Assembly (NCBI GenBank): GCA_034670405.1
Contig: JAXDDX010000049.1
Location: forward strand, 1,736,001 to 1,800,000
Direction: 5' to 3'
Origin: Hoplostethus atlanticus
Lineage: Eukaryota; Chordata; Actinopteri; Trachichthyiformes; Trachichthyidae
DNA: 64,000 nucleotides
Shown here piece after piece: positions 26,647 to 47,105 of this stretch; the stretch's first letter is position 1, and every line of letters begins with the position of its first letter. Below the pieces are notes generated by a model that saw only the letters and a program-made list of their open reading frames with translations, searched no databases and had not been told where the DNA came from. Position numbers and translations under genes: made by a program.

Positions 26647-29600
26647 ATGAAGTGTCATTATGAAGTATTGGGTGTGAAACGGGACGCAGGAGACGACGAT
26701 CTGAAGAAGTCCTATCGAAAAATGGCATTGAAGTGGCATCCAGGTATGTTGGAGGTAGTAATTGGAGACCATACCGAATTACCCATTGGGCGAAATGAAT
26801 TGAACTGCTCATCAATCGGATCTGCTATAATGGCATTACTGCCACTTGCATTGTTTCATGTCCCAGCCTGCCTATTCACCAGACTGCCATTAAACGTTAA
26901 CAGTGATGCTTTCCCTTTGCACTTTCCAGATAAGAACTTGGATAATGCCGAGGACGCAGCAGAGCACTTCAAGCTGATTCAGGCGGCTTATGATGTCCTG
27001 AGTGATCCACAGGAGAGAGCCTGGTGTGTAGCTGTTCTCATCAGTGTTGTGTATGGAGACCTTGGGTGCATCCCAAAGCTCCAAGATATCTGTCCTCCTT
27101 TCCTCCTCTACCTCCTTGTTACTTCCGTGTACCGGCAACTATTAGGCCATGTTGCTTGCCATCACAATAGTGGGGGAGACCAGAGAGGCCACCCCTAAAG
27201 TCTCCTTTGGTGGAGGATGCACAGGTGTATCCTACCCAGGAAGATGTTTCAATATTGAGGAGGTGACCTCACTGTGACGACTGGAAGATGATGTAATTGG
27301 CGAAACTTGATAAAAGAGGGAATGTAGGTTCATCCATGAATGTGTGTTAAGACTCTATAGGTCAACTGTGTAGCCTATGTTATCAGATGAACATCGGCAG
27401 GATGGCAGCGCAGGAGAAATATGAGTATGGCGTTCTTATTTTGCAACCCTTGAGCCAAATATCTGAGTCTCACAGAGCTCTTCATAACTCCCTGACTCTA
27501 GAGGTCTACAGTATCCACTGAATTGCACAACTCTGGATTATATGTGTCTTCCTTGACCCGTCTGTCCCACTCTGTCTCCGGTCATGTGGCAGGTATGACA
27601 ATCACCGGGACGCTCTGCTGAAAGGAGGAGTGAGTGGAGATTACGAGGATGACAGCATCGACCTGCTCCAGTACTTTACTGTTACCTGCTATTCTGGCTA
27701 TGGCGATGATGAGAAGGTTAGTGTTTTCGCTCGTGTGCAAGGATGACATTACTCACAAGCAGTCACATCACATCTTTAGCCAGTTCCTTCAGCACATTTT
27801 CATTCCTATTCTTAGAGCATGGAAAATATCAATGGCCTGAATGATATTTTGGATCTCAATGCTCAGAAAAGTACTCTCCCTTTCAAACACATGCCCTGGA
27901 GTCTCATTTGGTGAGGTCTGATCTGTGATGCGTAGCTGTCCCCATTTCTACTTCCCCTTGTGCCTTTCTCTTCTCTCCTTCACCCAAATAACACAGAATC
28001 TACTGTTAATCATGTTGGTGGCAGCATCATGCTCTGGAGCTCTGGAAATCTTTTTGATGTCCATTTTGCAGCATTGTTTTCAATCCACCTTCAATCTTTT
28101 TGTTACTCTCTACACCCTCAGACATTTTTATTTTGAAGGCAGAAGTGTTAAATTCGAAGTGTAATTTCTGTTATTCCTTGCTGGCTTGATTTGGCTCTTC
28201 TATTTGGTGGTAGTTTGACTGCAAGTGCCTTGCTAGTTTTCTACCAGAAGGGTGCAGCATCAGCCTTGATAAAAGCATTTTTGAGTGCAGTGAAATAGGT
28301 AGAATAGAATATTGTAGAGTTGTAATCCCTGTAGGGGTATCCAGCAAGAACGCAGAGATGGGTTCTGTACAATTGTGCATGTAGTCCTTAGTATAGTTTG
28401 CACTGACATATATAAATAGACATCTTAAATTATACATGCCAGCTATCCTCAAATCTGTCGGAAAAATGATGATCTAAAATAGTTTATGTTTCCAGTGTAA
28501 ATGCAGTGCTGGGTTGTTTTTCTAATATTAATCCAGTGCCTAATTTGGTTTTGCTATCATATATATGTTAAATGTATTAGTTTATTGCCATGTTTACACA
28601 GCAGAATACATGGTAAGCAATGGCTTCTCTTTCATTGTGTCAGTCTTTAATTTCTTCTCAACCTTTAGTTTCTCAATTCTCCAGTGCCAGTCATTGTCAA
28701 ATTCTGTTTTTTAACTGTTCTTTTTATCCTTGCATGCTATATTTTCCTCTTATATTTATTCAGTGTGCTTGCAAAGCAATAGGCACTGCTAAAAAAACAT
28801 TCACTTCCTTTTTTGGACATCTACTCCTCCTATACACTAGAACTTCCATTCAACTGTTATTTTGTGCAACTTGGGCCTAATTACACTTGTATAGTTTATA
28901 TATATTTATGTATCTTTTTATACACATACTTGTTACCAAAAATGAAAGTTAATTGGAGCTAACCTTTCCGTGTTTCTTTCTTTGCTCAATACAGTGCTCT
29001 CTTCTTTTCAGTTTTTGAACTTCAGATTATTTTCCCTCAAATCAGTGAATACTTGCATACAAAGCCCTTTCTCTCTAAACTTGATATTATATTGGCACTA
29101 CTACCAAGGGTTTTCACTCACTACTTCTTTTGCTCTTTCTTCTTTTCTGTATCCATTCCCTGTCCCTCATCTCTCACTCCCCCTTCATCAGGGCTTTTAC
29201 ACAGTTTACAGAAACCTCTTTGAGTCCATTGTCAAGGAGGAGATGGAGCACAGCAAGGTGGAAGATGAGGAAGAGGATGAGTTTCCTCCCTTTGGAGGCT
29301 CTGAGAGCGACTATGATACGGTAAGTCAGCCTGAAGTACAAAATGGAGAGATCTGAATTGAGCTTATGGCTCTATTGTGTGAGATAAGAGCTCTTTCAAA
29401 AAATGTTTTATTGCTAGAGTAAAAACTTCAAAGAAAGTAAAAAAAACAAAAACAGAAACATACTGAATCATTAATAGTGAACCAGCAAAGACTTTATTGG
29501 ATTATTACAGTAGGCTGGTGCACTTCATCTGCCTCCCTCTGCCCTTTCCCAGGTAGTGCACCTCTTCTATGGCTACTGGCAGAGCTTCTGCACCCGGAAA

Positions 29601-32600
29601 AACTTTGCCTGGAAGGAAGAGTACGACACGCGGCAGGCCTCCAACCGCTGGGAGAAAAGGGCCATGGAGAAGGAGAACAAGAAGCCCAGAGACAAGGCCC
29701 GGAAGGAGCGCAATGAGTTGGTGCGGCAGTTGGTGGCTTACGTACGCAAGCGCGACCGCAGGGTGCAGGCCCACAAGCGGCTGGTGGAGGAACAAAACGC
29801 TGAGAAGGCCAAGAAGATGGAGGAGCTGAGGCGCAAGCAGAAGCTCAGCCAGGCCAAGTGAGTAGTAGGATAGAGAGAGATGGCTGGCAGTGGAAGTTGG
29901 GGAGTAGAGTCATGATTTATTATTTTTTCTACTTATGGTAGACAGGCAGAGGAGTACAAGGAGCAGAGCTGGGCGGCCATGTCTGAACTGGAGAAGGAGC
30001 TGCAGCAGATAGAGGCTCAGTATGGAGAGGAGTTTGGAGACGCTTCAGACAGCGAGGAAGAGGACCAGGATGTGGACACACCTGACAACACCAACGAAGG
30101 GGGAGGTGAGTGTGACAGATGCGTATTCCTCTTAATCAGAAAAGTGTACAAGCGTGTTGTGGGTTGATGCAATATTGTTACAAAACGTCTTTGTTACATC
30201 AGATTACTTCAGTTTACATCAAGGATGTTTTTCATTTGCAGGACTTTTCTGTTCTGTTGATAATGATCGTTTTATGTGTTATTGTGTGTTTGCATGCATG
30301 TGCACAATGCCAGTGAGGTATTTTAAAGTGTGTGTGTGTGTTTGGGGGGGGTGATTTGTTGATGCAGATCAGCCAGATGGAGATGAACTGATGATTGACT
30401 ATTATGATGACCTGTACTGCCCAGCTTGTGACAAATCCTTCAAATCCGATAAAGCGTGAGTAGCTTTCCACCCACACGACCTACCTGATGTTGTAAACTG
30501 CAGACCTGGTTGGATTAAGGTCAAATCCCAGACTTGATACAGACTTGATTTTAGTTTTCTGAACATCATGGAAACAATGGAACTGAACCCCTGAAATATT
30601 GAGTCCAAATGCTGTTCTGACTTCATCAAGGATAACCACTGACTGTTTGTCGGTGGTTGGGTTTTCTGTTTATAGTAGGAAAATAACTCTGAATGCCAAT
30701 CAGGAAAAACAAATACAATGAATACATCTAAGGAGGCAGGGCTACATGAGTTGGGCACTACTTATTTATTGATGTTGAAACTTCTTCCTATCAGTTTACA
30801 TTTATAGTCCAGTAAAACATCAGCATGCCTTCTGTGCCCAAGCCAAGTTCTCGGTGTTCACCTTGTCCGCTGTCCGCCCTGTTCTTCCCGTTTGAAATCC
30901 ACAGCATGAAGAACCATGAAAAATCTAAAAAGCACCGGGAGCTGGTGGCGTTGCTACGGCAACAGCTGAAGGAAGAAGAGGATTCGTTAGGCTTGAACTC
31001 CGAAGACAAGGAGGGAAGGGAGGAGGAAGATGAGTTGGAGGAGGAGGAAGACAAACCCAGGCAGAAGTATGTACCTCATACGCAGACATATAAAAGTTTA
31101 TTTCATTAATAGTATGATGGCTTCAAACCTCTCACCTGCATGTGAGAGTGGTTAGAGTAGTAGCTACTAATGCGAACGTGACCTCTACTCATGCTTGTCA
31201 AGTTTACTGACATGTTTTGATGTTTTCCACCCACCCAGGCTGTCCAAAAAACAGAAGAAGAAAAAGAAACAGCAGAAAGTAGTACATGTGAGTATTATCT
31301 TTTTCTCTCTATCTCTGCCTGTCATATCAGTTTGCTTTATTAAATACTTTGATCCTTATGTCACCCACGCTTGCATTTCTTTCCTCTTAACTTGTCCTCC
31401 TCATCCCTTCTCGTTCACTCTTTTTCTGATGCTTACGTATACCATGGGAAAATACACAATTCATATTGGCTGCGGGGGTATCACTTAGTTTTCTTTTGTA
31501 TACAGAATAACCAAATGACTTTAACACAAAAGTTTTTTTTAATGTGAATTATGATGTATGGGATTAAATTTTGATTACATTTCATCAGTACTGCACACAG
31601 ACAGAATTTTATTGTCATTAAACTAATTAAATAGTTTTAGTATGGTAATATAGTTTTAATATTGATGTATTTCTGACACGTTTTTAACAACATTTCATTT
31701 TTACTACTGTGTTTGGATTAAAACACACAGTAGCTACTGAAGCTTTCCAGTTGTGTCAGGAGCTGGTAGCTGGCCAGTTTTGTTTTCCTTGTCTTCAAAC
31801 TGATAAAGCAATCAAGGCTCAATCAAGTGTGCTCATGTGCAGCCCCGATGTTACTGTCACCACAATACCACATTATTCTTCCACTTTGTAACACAGCTGA
31901 TGTGTTTGCAGAAGCAGAACACTTTCGTACAATAAATGGACAGGCATTGACTCACACAAAGTGAAGTGCATCTGGAGACTTCTAGAAGCACACTCAAAGT
32001 CAGGATTACAAATGATGGGTATAAATGTCCAAGGGCAAATGCTGGGAAGTGAGAATGGCAAGTGGCCATGGCATTAGCAGGATAATACTCTCCCTCAGCT
32101 TAGCATGATTGGATGGATGACTCTTCATCTGTTATCCATTGAAATGTAATCTACACTCTTTTTCTGCCAAAGCAGAGTGCTCTAGAGGAAGAAGAGGAGG
32201 AATTGAAGGCAGAAGAGAAGGCAGAAGAGAAGGCAGAAGAGACGACAGAAGAGACGGCAGAAGAGAAGGCAGAAGAGAAGGCAGAAGAGAAGGCAGAAGA
32301 AAAGGCAACACCCACAGCCTGTGATGAAGATGCCTCTGAGAAGCCAACCGATCCTCCAGAGGCTGAGGAGCAGGGAGATCTCCCTCCCACAGAGGTCAAG
32401 AGGTGGGTCAGGTCGTCACAATTTCTAGCTCAGCTTTCTTGCAGCCTCCATGCTACCATATAGAAACACGGTGTAGTTTTCTTAACACGGGATCCGTTCT
32501 GCAATCAGCGGCTTGATGTCTGGGCTTCTGGTGATGCCAACATCTTGATGCTGGCAAGGGGAATTCATGCTCCAATTCCAAAACAAATTGAATGACTCCG

Positions 32601-33512
32601 AGTGTTAGTGCTAGGGCTTTAAGTATAGCTACGGATAAACAGGAGAAATTCCTTTAAAGAGAAACTGAATGAATGAATGAGAAGCAAGCATAATCAGCAT
32701 TGCAATTTCCATGATGAATCGTAAAAAAAAATCTAGTGAAGGAACTGCAGGGCAAGTAAACTGGAAATTATATTCAAAGTTAATGTTGAAGATGGCAAGA
32801 GCGTTAAGGGAGATATCAAGAAAAGGATTGAGCCGGTTGAAGGATGGCATAGTGTGGACGTAGCCATAGACAGCAGCCTAAAAAGAAATACATTGAGTGG
32901 ATAATGCAATTAACACTTGATGCTGTATAATGATAGTATAATAATGAAGTATTATTAATTGTTAAATCAAGTATTAGTCGTATTAGTCGTAGTATTAGTA
33001 TTAGTAGTAGTAGTAGTAGTAGTAGGAGGCATGCAACATTCCTGCAGCATTCATAGGCAGTAAACATTACTTAATTGTGAATTCCTTAAGTGCAATGATG
33101 CTCAGAAACGCATGTCCCTTTTATCTCTCCATTATTAAATTATGCTTTAGCAGCACGGGGAAGACAAAGGGGAAGAAGGGAGGAGGAAAAGACAAGAAGA
33201 ATGTCAAGTCTCCTGCAGGAGGAGAGCAGATCCCTGAGGTAAGGACTTGCCACTATTTGAGGGATGTAATCTTTTCTTATTCATCACAAATTCCATTTTT
33301 TTGGGACCAGTAATCAGATTTATGCCTGCCATCCCTATTTCCCCCTCCAGAGGGAAGTGAGCCTGCACTGTGTGACCTGCAACAATGAGTTCTCCACCAG
33401 GAACAAGCTGTTTGACCACCTGAAGACCAGCGGCCACGCCATTGCCGTCTCCTCTAATACCGCCCACGCCTCCGTGACCAAGAGCAAGAAAGATAGGAAG
33501 AAGAACAGATAG
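26647..33512 (+). CDS. dnajc21: DnaJ homologue subfamily C member 21 (Jjj1-like ribosome biogenesis cochaperone)
   Basis: DNAJC21, the vertebrate Jjj1, works with HSP70 in late 60S maturation; human loss causes a bone-marrow-failure syndrome (family knowledge). Twelve exons: 26647-26743, 26930-27023, 27593-27716, 29192-29320, 29553-29857, 29942-30105, 30368-30455, 30905-31066, 31239-31287, 32176-32402, 33154-33238 and 33351-33512, all in phase, giving 561 residues. The J domain is residues 1-70 ([23 protein letters not shown] split by intron 1). Then come [30 protein letters not shown], a long basic coiled coil, a C2H2 finger ([10 protein letters not shown]...HEKSKKH), an acidic/Lys-rich low-complexity region and a second C2H2 finger ([20 protein letters not shown]). 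The C-terminus ends in [12 protein letters not shown] basic residues. Exon 11 has a tandem NAGNAG acceptor, adding one Ser if the upstream AG is used. Confidence 0.97.
27998..28060 (+). mobile_element. Tc1/mariner transposase relic in dnajc21 intron 3
   Basis: The plus strand reads [13 protein letters not shown], which resembles the 'VKHGGGSVMLWGC' block of Tc1-like transposases, abundant in fish. Only this short block is recognisable, the flanks are scrambled, and the match could be fortuitous. Confidence 0.4.
32209..32304 (+). repeat. In-frame 12-bp coding repeat in dnajc21 exon 10
   Basis: Eight tandem copies of a 12-base unit close to GCAGAAGAGAAG encode repeats of AEEK (with ETTEET variants) in the acidic low-complexity region between the two zinc fingers. 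The unit keeps frame, so copy-number change would alter protein length by four residues per unit. Human DNAJC21 has an acidic region here but not this repeat. Confidence 0.9.
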
Positions 33513-34437
33513 CCCATCCTCGTAGCTGGGTGGATGAATACTCGAGTATGACATTGCAGGGACACAGGCAATAATGATGCTCTGAGAAGTCTGTTTCCCT
33601 CAGGAGGATGAAAAAGGAGCTTTCAAAGTGAACTTTATTAAATGGACTGGATTGCTTCACTGAAACTGGACGTTTTTAAATTGGGAAAACAATCAGCATT
33701 TCTGGTTCCTGTTCCAGAGGTTCTCCATTTTAACTTGCAGTGCTGTATTCATGGTTGCCACTCAGTGACACACTTTTCCCATATCATGACATGAATCTTC
33801 CAGTACTGCTGGATCAGTGAAGAAAGACATACAGTAATCTGTGCATAGGATACACATTTCCCCTCTATTATAACATCCTTGATGGTATTGGGAAGCTATT
33901 GTCTTCTTTGTCATCAATAACTGCAGCCAACAATTATGCCTTCTTGTCCATGCCCATTGTTGCCCGTCAATAAACTGGAGGTGATGCTGAACATCAGTAT
34001 TTATACAAACACCAACACTGAAGTGATTTATTTTAATGCCACCAATAATCATGCTTTAAAATAAACTGTGGGATGTGTCTGTCCAAAACATGCCCCCATG
34101 CCTTTAAAACTAAAGATGCTGTGGGAGAAATGAGCTCTGTTAGTGGCTCCTTAAGTGTAAAAGGCTTAACCCAAGGTGCTGTGTTAACTCCAGAGTCCCA
34201 CTTATGGTGCTTTGTTTTTGGGCAGCCCTATAAAACTGTTTTTTAGCAACCATAAAACATTAGATTCCCATCTCATATTGTGCTACACAATCATTACCAC
34301 AAGAAATACACTTTATAATCTCTATGTGAGGATGTCATGCAGCCTTATGGCAATCAGATGAAAGAAACCTTATGGCGGCAAGAAGTTGGAAATCTGTTAG
34401 ATTTGACCGTAACACAACAGGAGGCTTAAATCCACAA

Positions 34438-34513
34438 GTAGATTCCACCTGCAGGGCCCCCCCCCCCCCCCGCAGGTGGAATCTACATTGGTCACCCCCC
34501 CCGGTGGCCAATG
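34438..34513. repeat. Two adjacent hairpins with poly-C loop
   Basis: GTAGATTCCACCTGC (34438-34452) and its exact reverse complement (34472-34486) flank a 19-base loop containing a run of about 15 C. Immediately adjoining, CATTGGTCACC (34486-34496) and GGTGGCCAATG (34503-34513) form a second stem with one mismatch around a C-rich loop. The two stems share base 34486. Confidence 0.9.
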
Positions 34514-34861
34514 TGTAGAGGCACAAATGGTCGCTTAAGTTATGAGGTTTGTAATTAATACATACAGATTTACAGTCAGTTAACAGAACATATTTACAAA
34601 TCACAGAGTAATTGCAGAGCGTTGATACAACAAAGTCCAAACATTCAGTTGATCTAAACAAGCTGAATCTCAAGCCTGTTGTTACAGAGGGTCTGCATAA
34701 GTAGAGTCCTCTCATCAGACGAGTGATCTTTGCTCAGAGTCCTCACTTAATGAAGAACTGTCCTCCACCAGTGCTTTCCAGGAATGATTGCATGCACTGA
34801 ATGCAGCTCAGATGTCTCCAGGGTGTTAGGGTCAATAATTACAACATGTGGGCTTTAGTCT

Positions 34862-35326
34862 GAGGGTGCTTTCACACCTACCTTGTTTGGTCTGGACCTT
34901 CGGACTTTTCAGTTTGGTCCGAACCAAAATGGCAGGTGTGAAAGGGTATCGTCGGTGACGATATAATTTTTGCATGACGAGGACGTTCATTTGGCGGATT
35001 CGAACTAGTCTTGAGTACTGCGCTTGAAGTTGGTGCTGCTGGTAGTAATGCCATAATAATAATAATACTATAGTCAGTCCCACCAGGATTTCGCGGAGTA
35101 TTTTTTTCTGATTCAGACGCACGCCCCTCTACAAACCAATCAATGTCAAGTATAGGGAGACGCAGCCCACGTAGGTGATGACGACAGGACGTAGGTATGT
35201 CATCCAAAGGTCTTTAGTGCGCTCGCAAAAATTGCAATGTGAAAGCAAAACTAACCGGATCAAATGTATACAATGTAACAAAAACATGAACCTTGGTTCG
35301 GACTTTCAGGTGTGAAAACGCCCAAA
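34862..35326. mobile_element. MITE-like element with inverted ends
   Basis: The left end GAGGGTGCTTTCACACCT and the right end AGGTGTGAAAACGCCC are inverted near-repeats (GGGYGYTTTCACACCT). Internal subterminal segments also mirror each other: TTTGGTCTGGACCTTCGGAC on the left, and GAACCTTGGTTCGGAC plus AACCGGATC on the right. The length of about 465 bases without coding capacity fits a non-autonomous DNA transposon. No target-site duplication is clear. Confidence 0.6.
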
Positions 35327-35591
35327 GAGTCAAAGTTTGAGCCTGCCTTTTGCTTTTGAAAACAGCAGCAGGCATGAGGAGCAGGTGGGAGGGAGGGGGA
35401 GGAGTGGGTGAGTGTGAAAGATTGTAAAATCCAGAATAAAAGCAATCGGTGATGTCAAGATTATGACCAGGACGGATGCGTTTCAATACTAAATTGGTGA
35501 AGTTCCCTTTTACAATGGGTATTAAAAAGCAAGAACAGAATTGTCAATATAAAATCACTTGATCACAGTCGAGCATCCCAAGTTGTCCCTT

Positions 35592-44077
<8,486 letters not shown>

Positions 44078-44079
44078 AC

Positions 44080-44190
44080 CGCTTTCTTATACCCGTCGCC
44101 GTCTGACCCTCAGTCCGGGATCAATTTATAGTGTGTTTTTTCCCCCGCTGGGATGTTACTGTGATGGGCGGAGAGCACGCAGCCAATGGG
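44080..44190 (-). promoter_or_regulatory. agxt2: agxt2 core promoter
   Basis: On the minus strand, ACTATAAATT (44122-44131) lies about 50 bases upstream of the ATG at 44077, well placed for a TATA box with a short 5'UTR. Further upstream are CCGCCC (about 44164-44169) and an inverted CCAAT motif (AGCCAATGGG on the plus strand, 44180-44190). A TATA-driven promoter fits a tissue-restricted liver/kidney gene (inference). Confidence 0.55.
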
Positions 44191-45383
44191 ACCGTTGGAA
44201 TCCCACCGAGTTGTAATAGAGCTCAGTAGAACATTATTTACTTAGTTACTAGTTAGGCCTAGTTATTACTTAGTTAATTAAATCAGTGTTATTGATTTAA
44301 CATCCAATTACCATAAACAATTAACTATTAACAATTCACTCTGCTTTTGTTGACTTGGTTTTCAGTTGACTTGGTTTTCAGTTACATGACACCAAAAAAC
44401 TTTGCAGGATATAAACTTCTCAATGAACTTCATCAGCACCTTTCTCTCAATTTTGGGGTTTGTTTTTATGTATTATACATATTGTACAATTTGCATTGTT
44501 GATAAAATTATGGCTGAAAGAGGTTTTATTTCCTTTTCCTTTTCCTTTTAACTGATGTTGAATCTGGTTAGTCTCAGAAGTCACTCTGAAGTTAGGAGGC
44601 GAGGGGTCCAACACTCAGCTGGTAATGATAGGCAACAAAAGTCATCAGTTAGATGTGAATGCGTTATGGCTGTCCAGATTGAGGTGACAGATTTGGACCT
44701 AGGAGCCCTCACAGGAAAAGCCGGGTCACCTTTAGCCTTTAGCCTGTGGCATGTCAATGTTAGCTGTTTTCTTTTGCATAATGCTGTTCACACATTTCCA
44801 GACTCCTTCAATAATTTACTGTCCAAACAAATCATCTGCGTAGCTCCTTTGTCAGCTACCCACTCAGCACCGCTACAGATAAATCCCCTCTTACTTTTTA
44901 ACCTGTGATGTGATCAACCAGTAGTGCTGCTGTAGCTGTCATCAGCAATTATTCCTTCCAGACAGACTGCAGTGTAGCAGTACTGGAATACTGTTGCAAA
45001 ATAAACTATTTTCTTCTGTCACACATAAAACATGACTTAAATGTCATGAACTATTTAATCAATTCATGTCTCATTTCTCATTTAAGTAGATTTGATCAAT
45101 GATACATAAGCACAATTATTAGCACCTTAGGACATCTAGTAACATCAGCAGCATTCTGAGAATTTTTTGTTAATGTAGCATATATCCAAGCACTTCTCAC
45201 ATTTACAAAATCAACATGTTATGCAATTTGCGCAGCAATTTGCGCAATATAATTTGCAAACAATTTGTATAAAACCACAAAACCACACAGTGGTTTCAAA
45301 ATACTTGTTGAACTTGTTGAACCAGCTTCACCTCCCCCACCACAGCAGGGGCCTCCACAACTACCCTATTATTTTCTTTTCCC

Positions 45384-45440
45384 CAGACAGAAACTGTGGA
45401 GTCCTTCCGCTTCCTAGGTACCATCATCACCATTGGTAAA
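45384..45440 (+). pseudogene. LINE reverse-transcriptase scrap
   Basis: The plus strand reads QTETVESFRFLGTIIT, matching the 'V-x-FKFLGT-x-I' block found near the 3' end of many non-LTR reverse-transcriptase ORFs. No other domain of the element is recognisable around it. Confidence 0.5.
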
Positions 45441-45629
45441 TTGGCCACAACAACAACTGGATACCAATGTTTGTGTGATGGTCGATTACCTGACAAAATG
45501 GCCACAAGCCACTGCGGTCCAAATAAAAATGTCATATCTTCATATCTTATTGAAATAGTCCTTTACCATAACAATGTTTTGCAGCCTTATATTTAATTTT
45601 CTTAAAGTCTATTGTATTTGTTTATGCCT

Positions 45630-46060
45630 AATAACAGATCAACAAGAACGTGTGTGCCATGTTAGGCATAAGAAGAGGTTTATGTGCTCCCTACCATCCC
45701 CAGACAAATGGATTGGTTGAAAGGATGAATGGAACAATACAAAGGTGAAGGAAGTGCAACTTAGTAGCACCTGAAATTATTGGATGCAGTTTTTGCTGAA
45801 ATACAAAAGATGCTTTAACTGGCATTCACAATTTGTACTTACACTACATACAATATACACACACACACACTCAAACATATGTATCTTATTCAACACCATG
45901 CACATGAATGTTACTTTAAACATGCTGTTTCTTTCAGGGCTCTCTGCAAACTTGTTGGGAAAAAGGCTGACACATGGGATGAGGACTTAATGATGATGAT
46001 GGTGATGTTTGGACTGCGGACCAAAAAGCAAATGACAACAAAATTGGTAAAAAAAAAATC
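45630..46060 (+). pseudogene. Retroelement-type integrase fragments (GIN/KRBA2-like)
   Basis: Two pieces are visible. At about 45641-45746 the plus strand reads RRGLCAPYHPQTNGLVERMN, the conserved end of the integrase catalytic core with its terminal Glu. At about 45938-46045 it reads ALCKLVGKKADTWDEDLM then FGLRTKKQMTTK, the sequence that normally follows. They are separated by about 190 non-coding bases flanked by GT/AG-like sites, resembling an intron as in GIN-type domesticated integrases. Upstream core residues and downstream chromodomain-type sequence are missing, so this is a relic. Confidence 0.6.
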
Positions 46061-46374
46061 ATGTTCAACTACATATATAAATGAAATGTCTGTTTACTTA
46101 ATACTGTGTAATAACAAAAATAATAAGAAAATGTTTTAATACTGTAGTTGGAGAGGAGGCATCTCTCCAACATGAGTTCACTGCGGGCGATTATGTTTTC
46201 CCTAGCAGATGCACTGGAACACATTTCGATTGGAAGTTAGGAATACCGACTCGGAATTAGCGATTTCCGAGTTCAATGGAATGCACCATAAGCAACGGCT
46301 TGCGGCGCTGCCGAGAGCTGCATTTTGAGATGAGGTAAATGGGAGTGGTTGTTCACCTGGGGGTGGGCATGCTC

Positions 46375-46609
46375 TGAGAGGGGTTGGATTATGTTAAGAA
46401 GCACCCGTTATGATGTATAAACGGGCTACTTTCTGAAACAGCCTGTTTTTGCCCCATTTGGACACCGTTTTTGGAAAAAGGAAAATACAGAAAAAGGGGT
46501 TGACTTCCAGATTTCACATTTTCTCGGCTACTTAGGTCAATGGTAACCTGTGGAACATGTATAAGGGCCAGGAATAAGCCGTTTTCCATAATATGTCCCC
46601 TTTAAACAT
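46375..46609. repeat. Possible non-autonomous DNA transposon end
   Basis: The segment ends with TTTTCCATAATATGTCCCCT followed by TTAAA, preceded by TGGTAACCTGTGGAACATG and other phrases familiar from short teleost DNA transposons inserting at TTAA. The opposite terminus is not identified, so the class is uncertain. Confidence 0.35.
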
Positions 46610-47105
46610 GAGCTCTATTTGTACATATTCGTCATTTATACCCCAAAATAGGTACAGAAAGTTTTGGAATTGCTCCGGTAGATCGACCTCAGCTGGCAGT
46701 CGCGAAACGGGCTGCTATGGCTGCAACGTAATCCGTTGGGGCAACTGAGCCCGATCAAAGTACATAGAGTGTGACAGTGTTTGATTTAGTAAGACCTCAC
46801 TTAGGCAGCCTGAGGGTGTGTTTTAAGGAGAGGACATTGTTGGACATTGAGGACATAATTGATCTAGTTCTGAAAATAAAAAAAACTTAATTTAAACATC
46901 TGTCTGTCTCTTATTGATCTGAGTATAGATCTGAGTATATTAAATAGAATTTCCTATTTATTTAAGCATATACCACAGGCCTTCGTCACATGGTTATTTG
47001 ATATTATGCTGTCGCATTTTTTTAAACTTCGGGTAGCTCTCTCTTTTTTCACCATACATGTGTTTGCATCCCTGTAATCAATAACTGTTCTAAACCAAGA
47101 ACAAC

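Larger units (their letters stand above)
33513..35591. other. Intergenic between convergent dnajc21 and agxt2
   Basis: Starts with the dnajc21 3'UTR and ends with the agxt2 3'UTR. It contains AATAAA-type signals (for example near 33970 and 34061, plus strand), the paired hairpins at 34438-34513 and the MITE-like element at 34862-35326. No coding exon is supported. Confidence 0.5.

Noticed and set aside
32132..32399. Minus-strand frames rich in LLPSLLPS or SSAFSSAF
   Set aside because: They are antisense shadows of the AEEK coding repeat in dnajc21 exon 10.
44555..44908. 117-codon plus-strand frame
   Set aside because: No recognisable motif, no convincing splice sites or promoter, and composition like the surrounding non-coding DNA.
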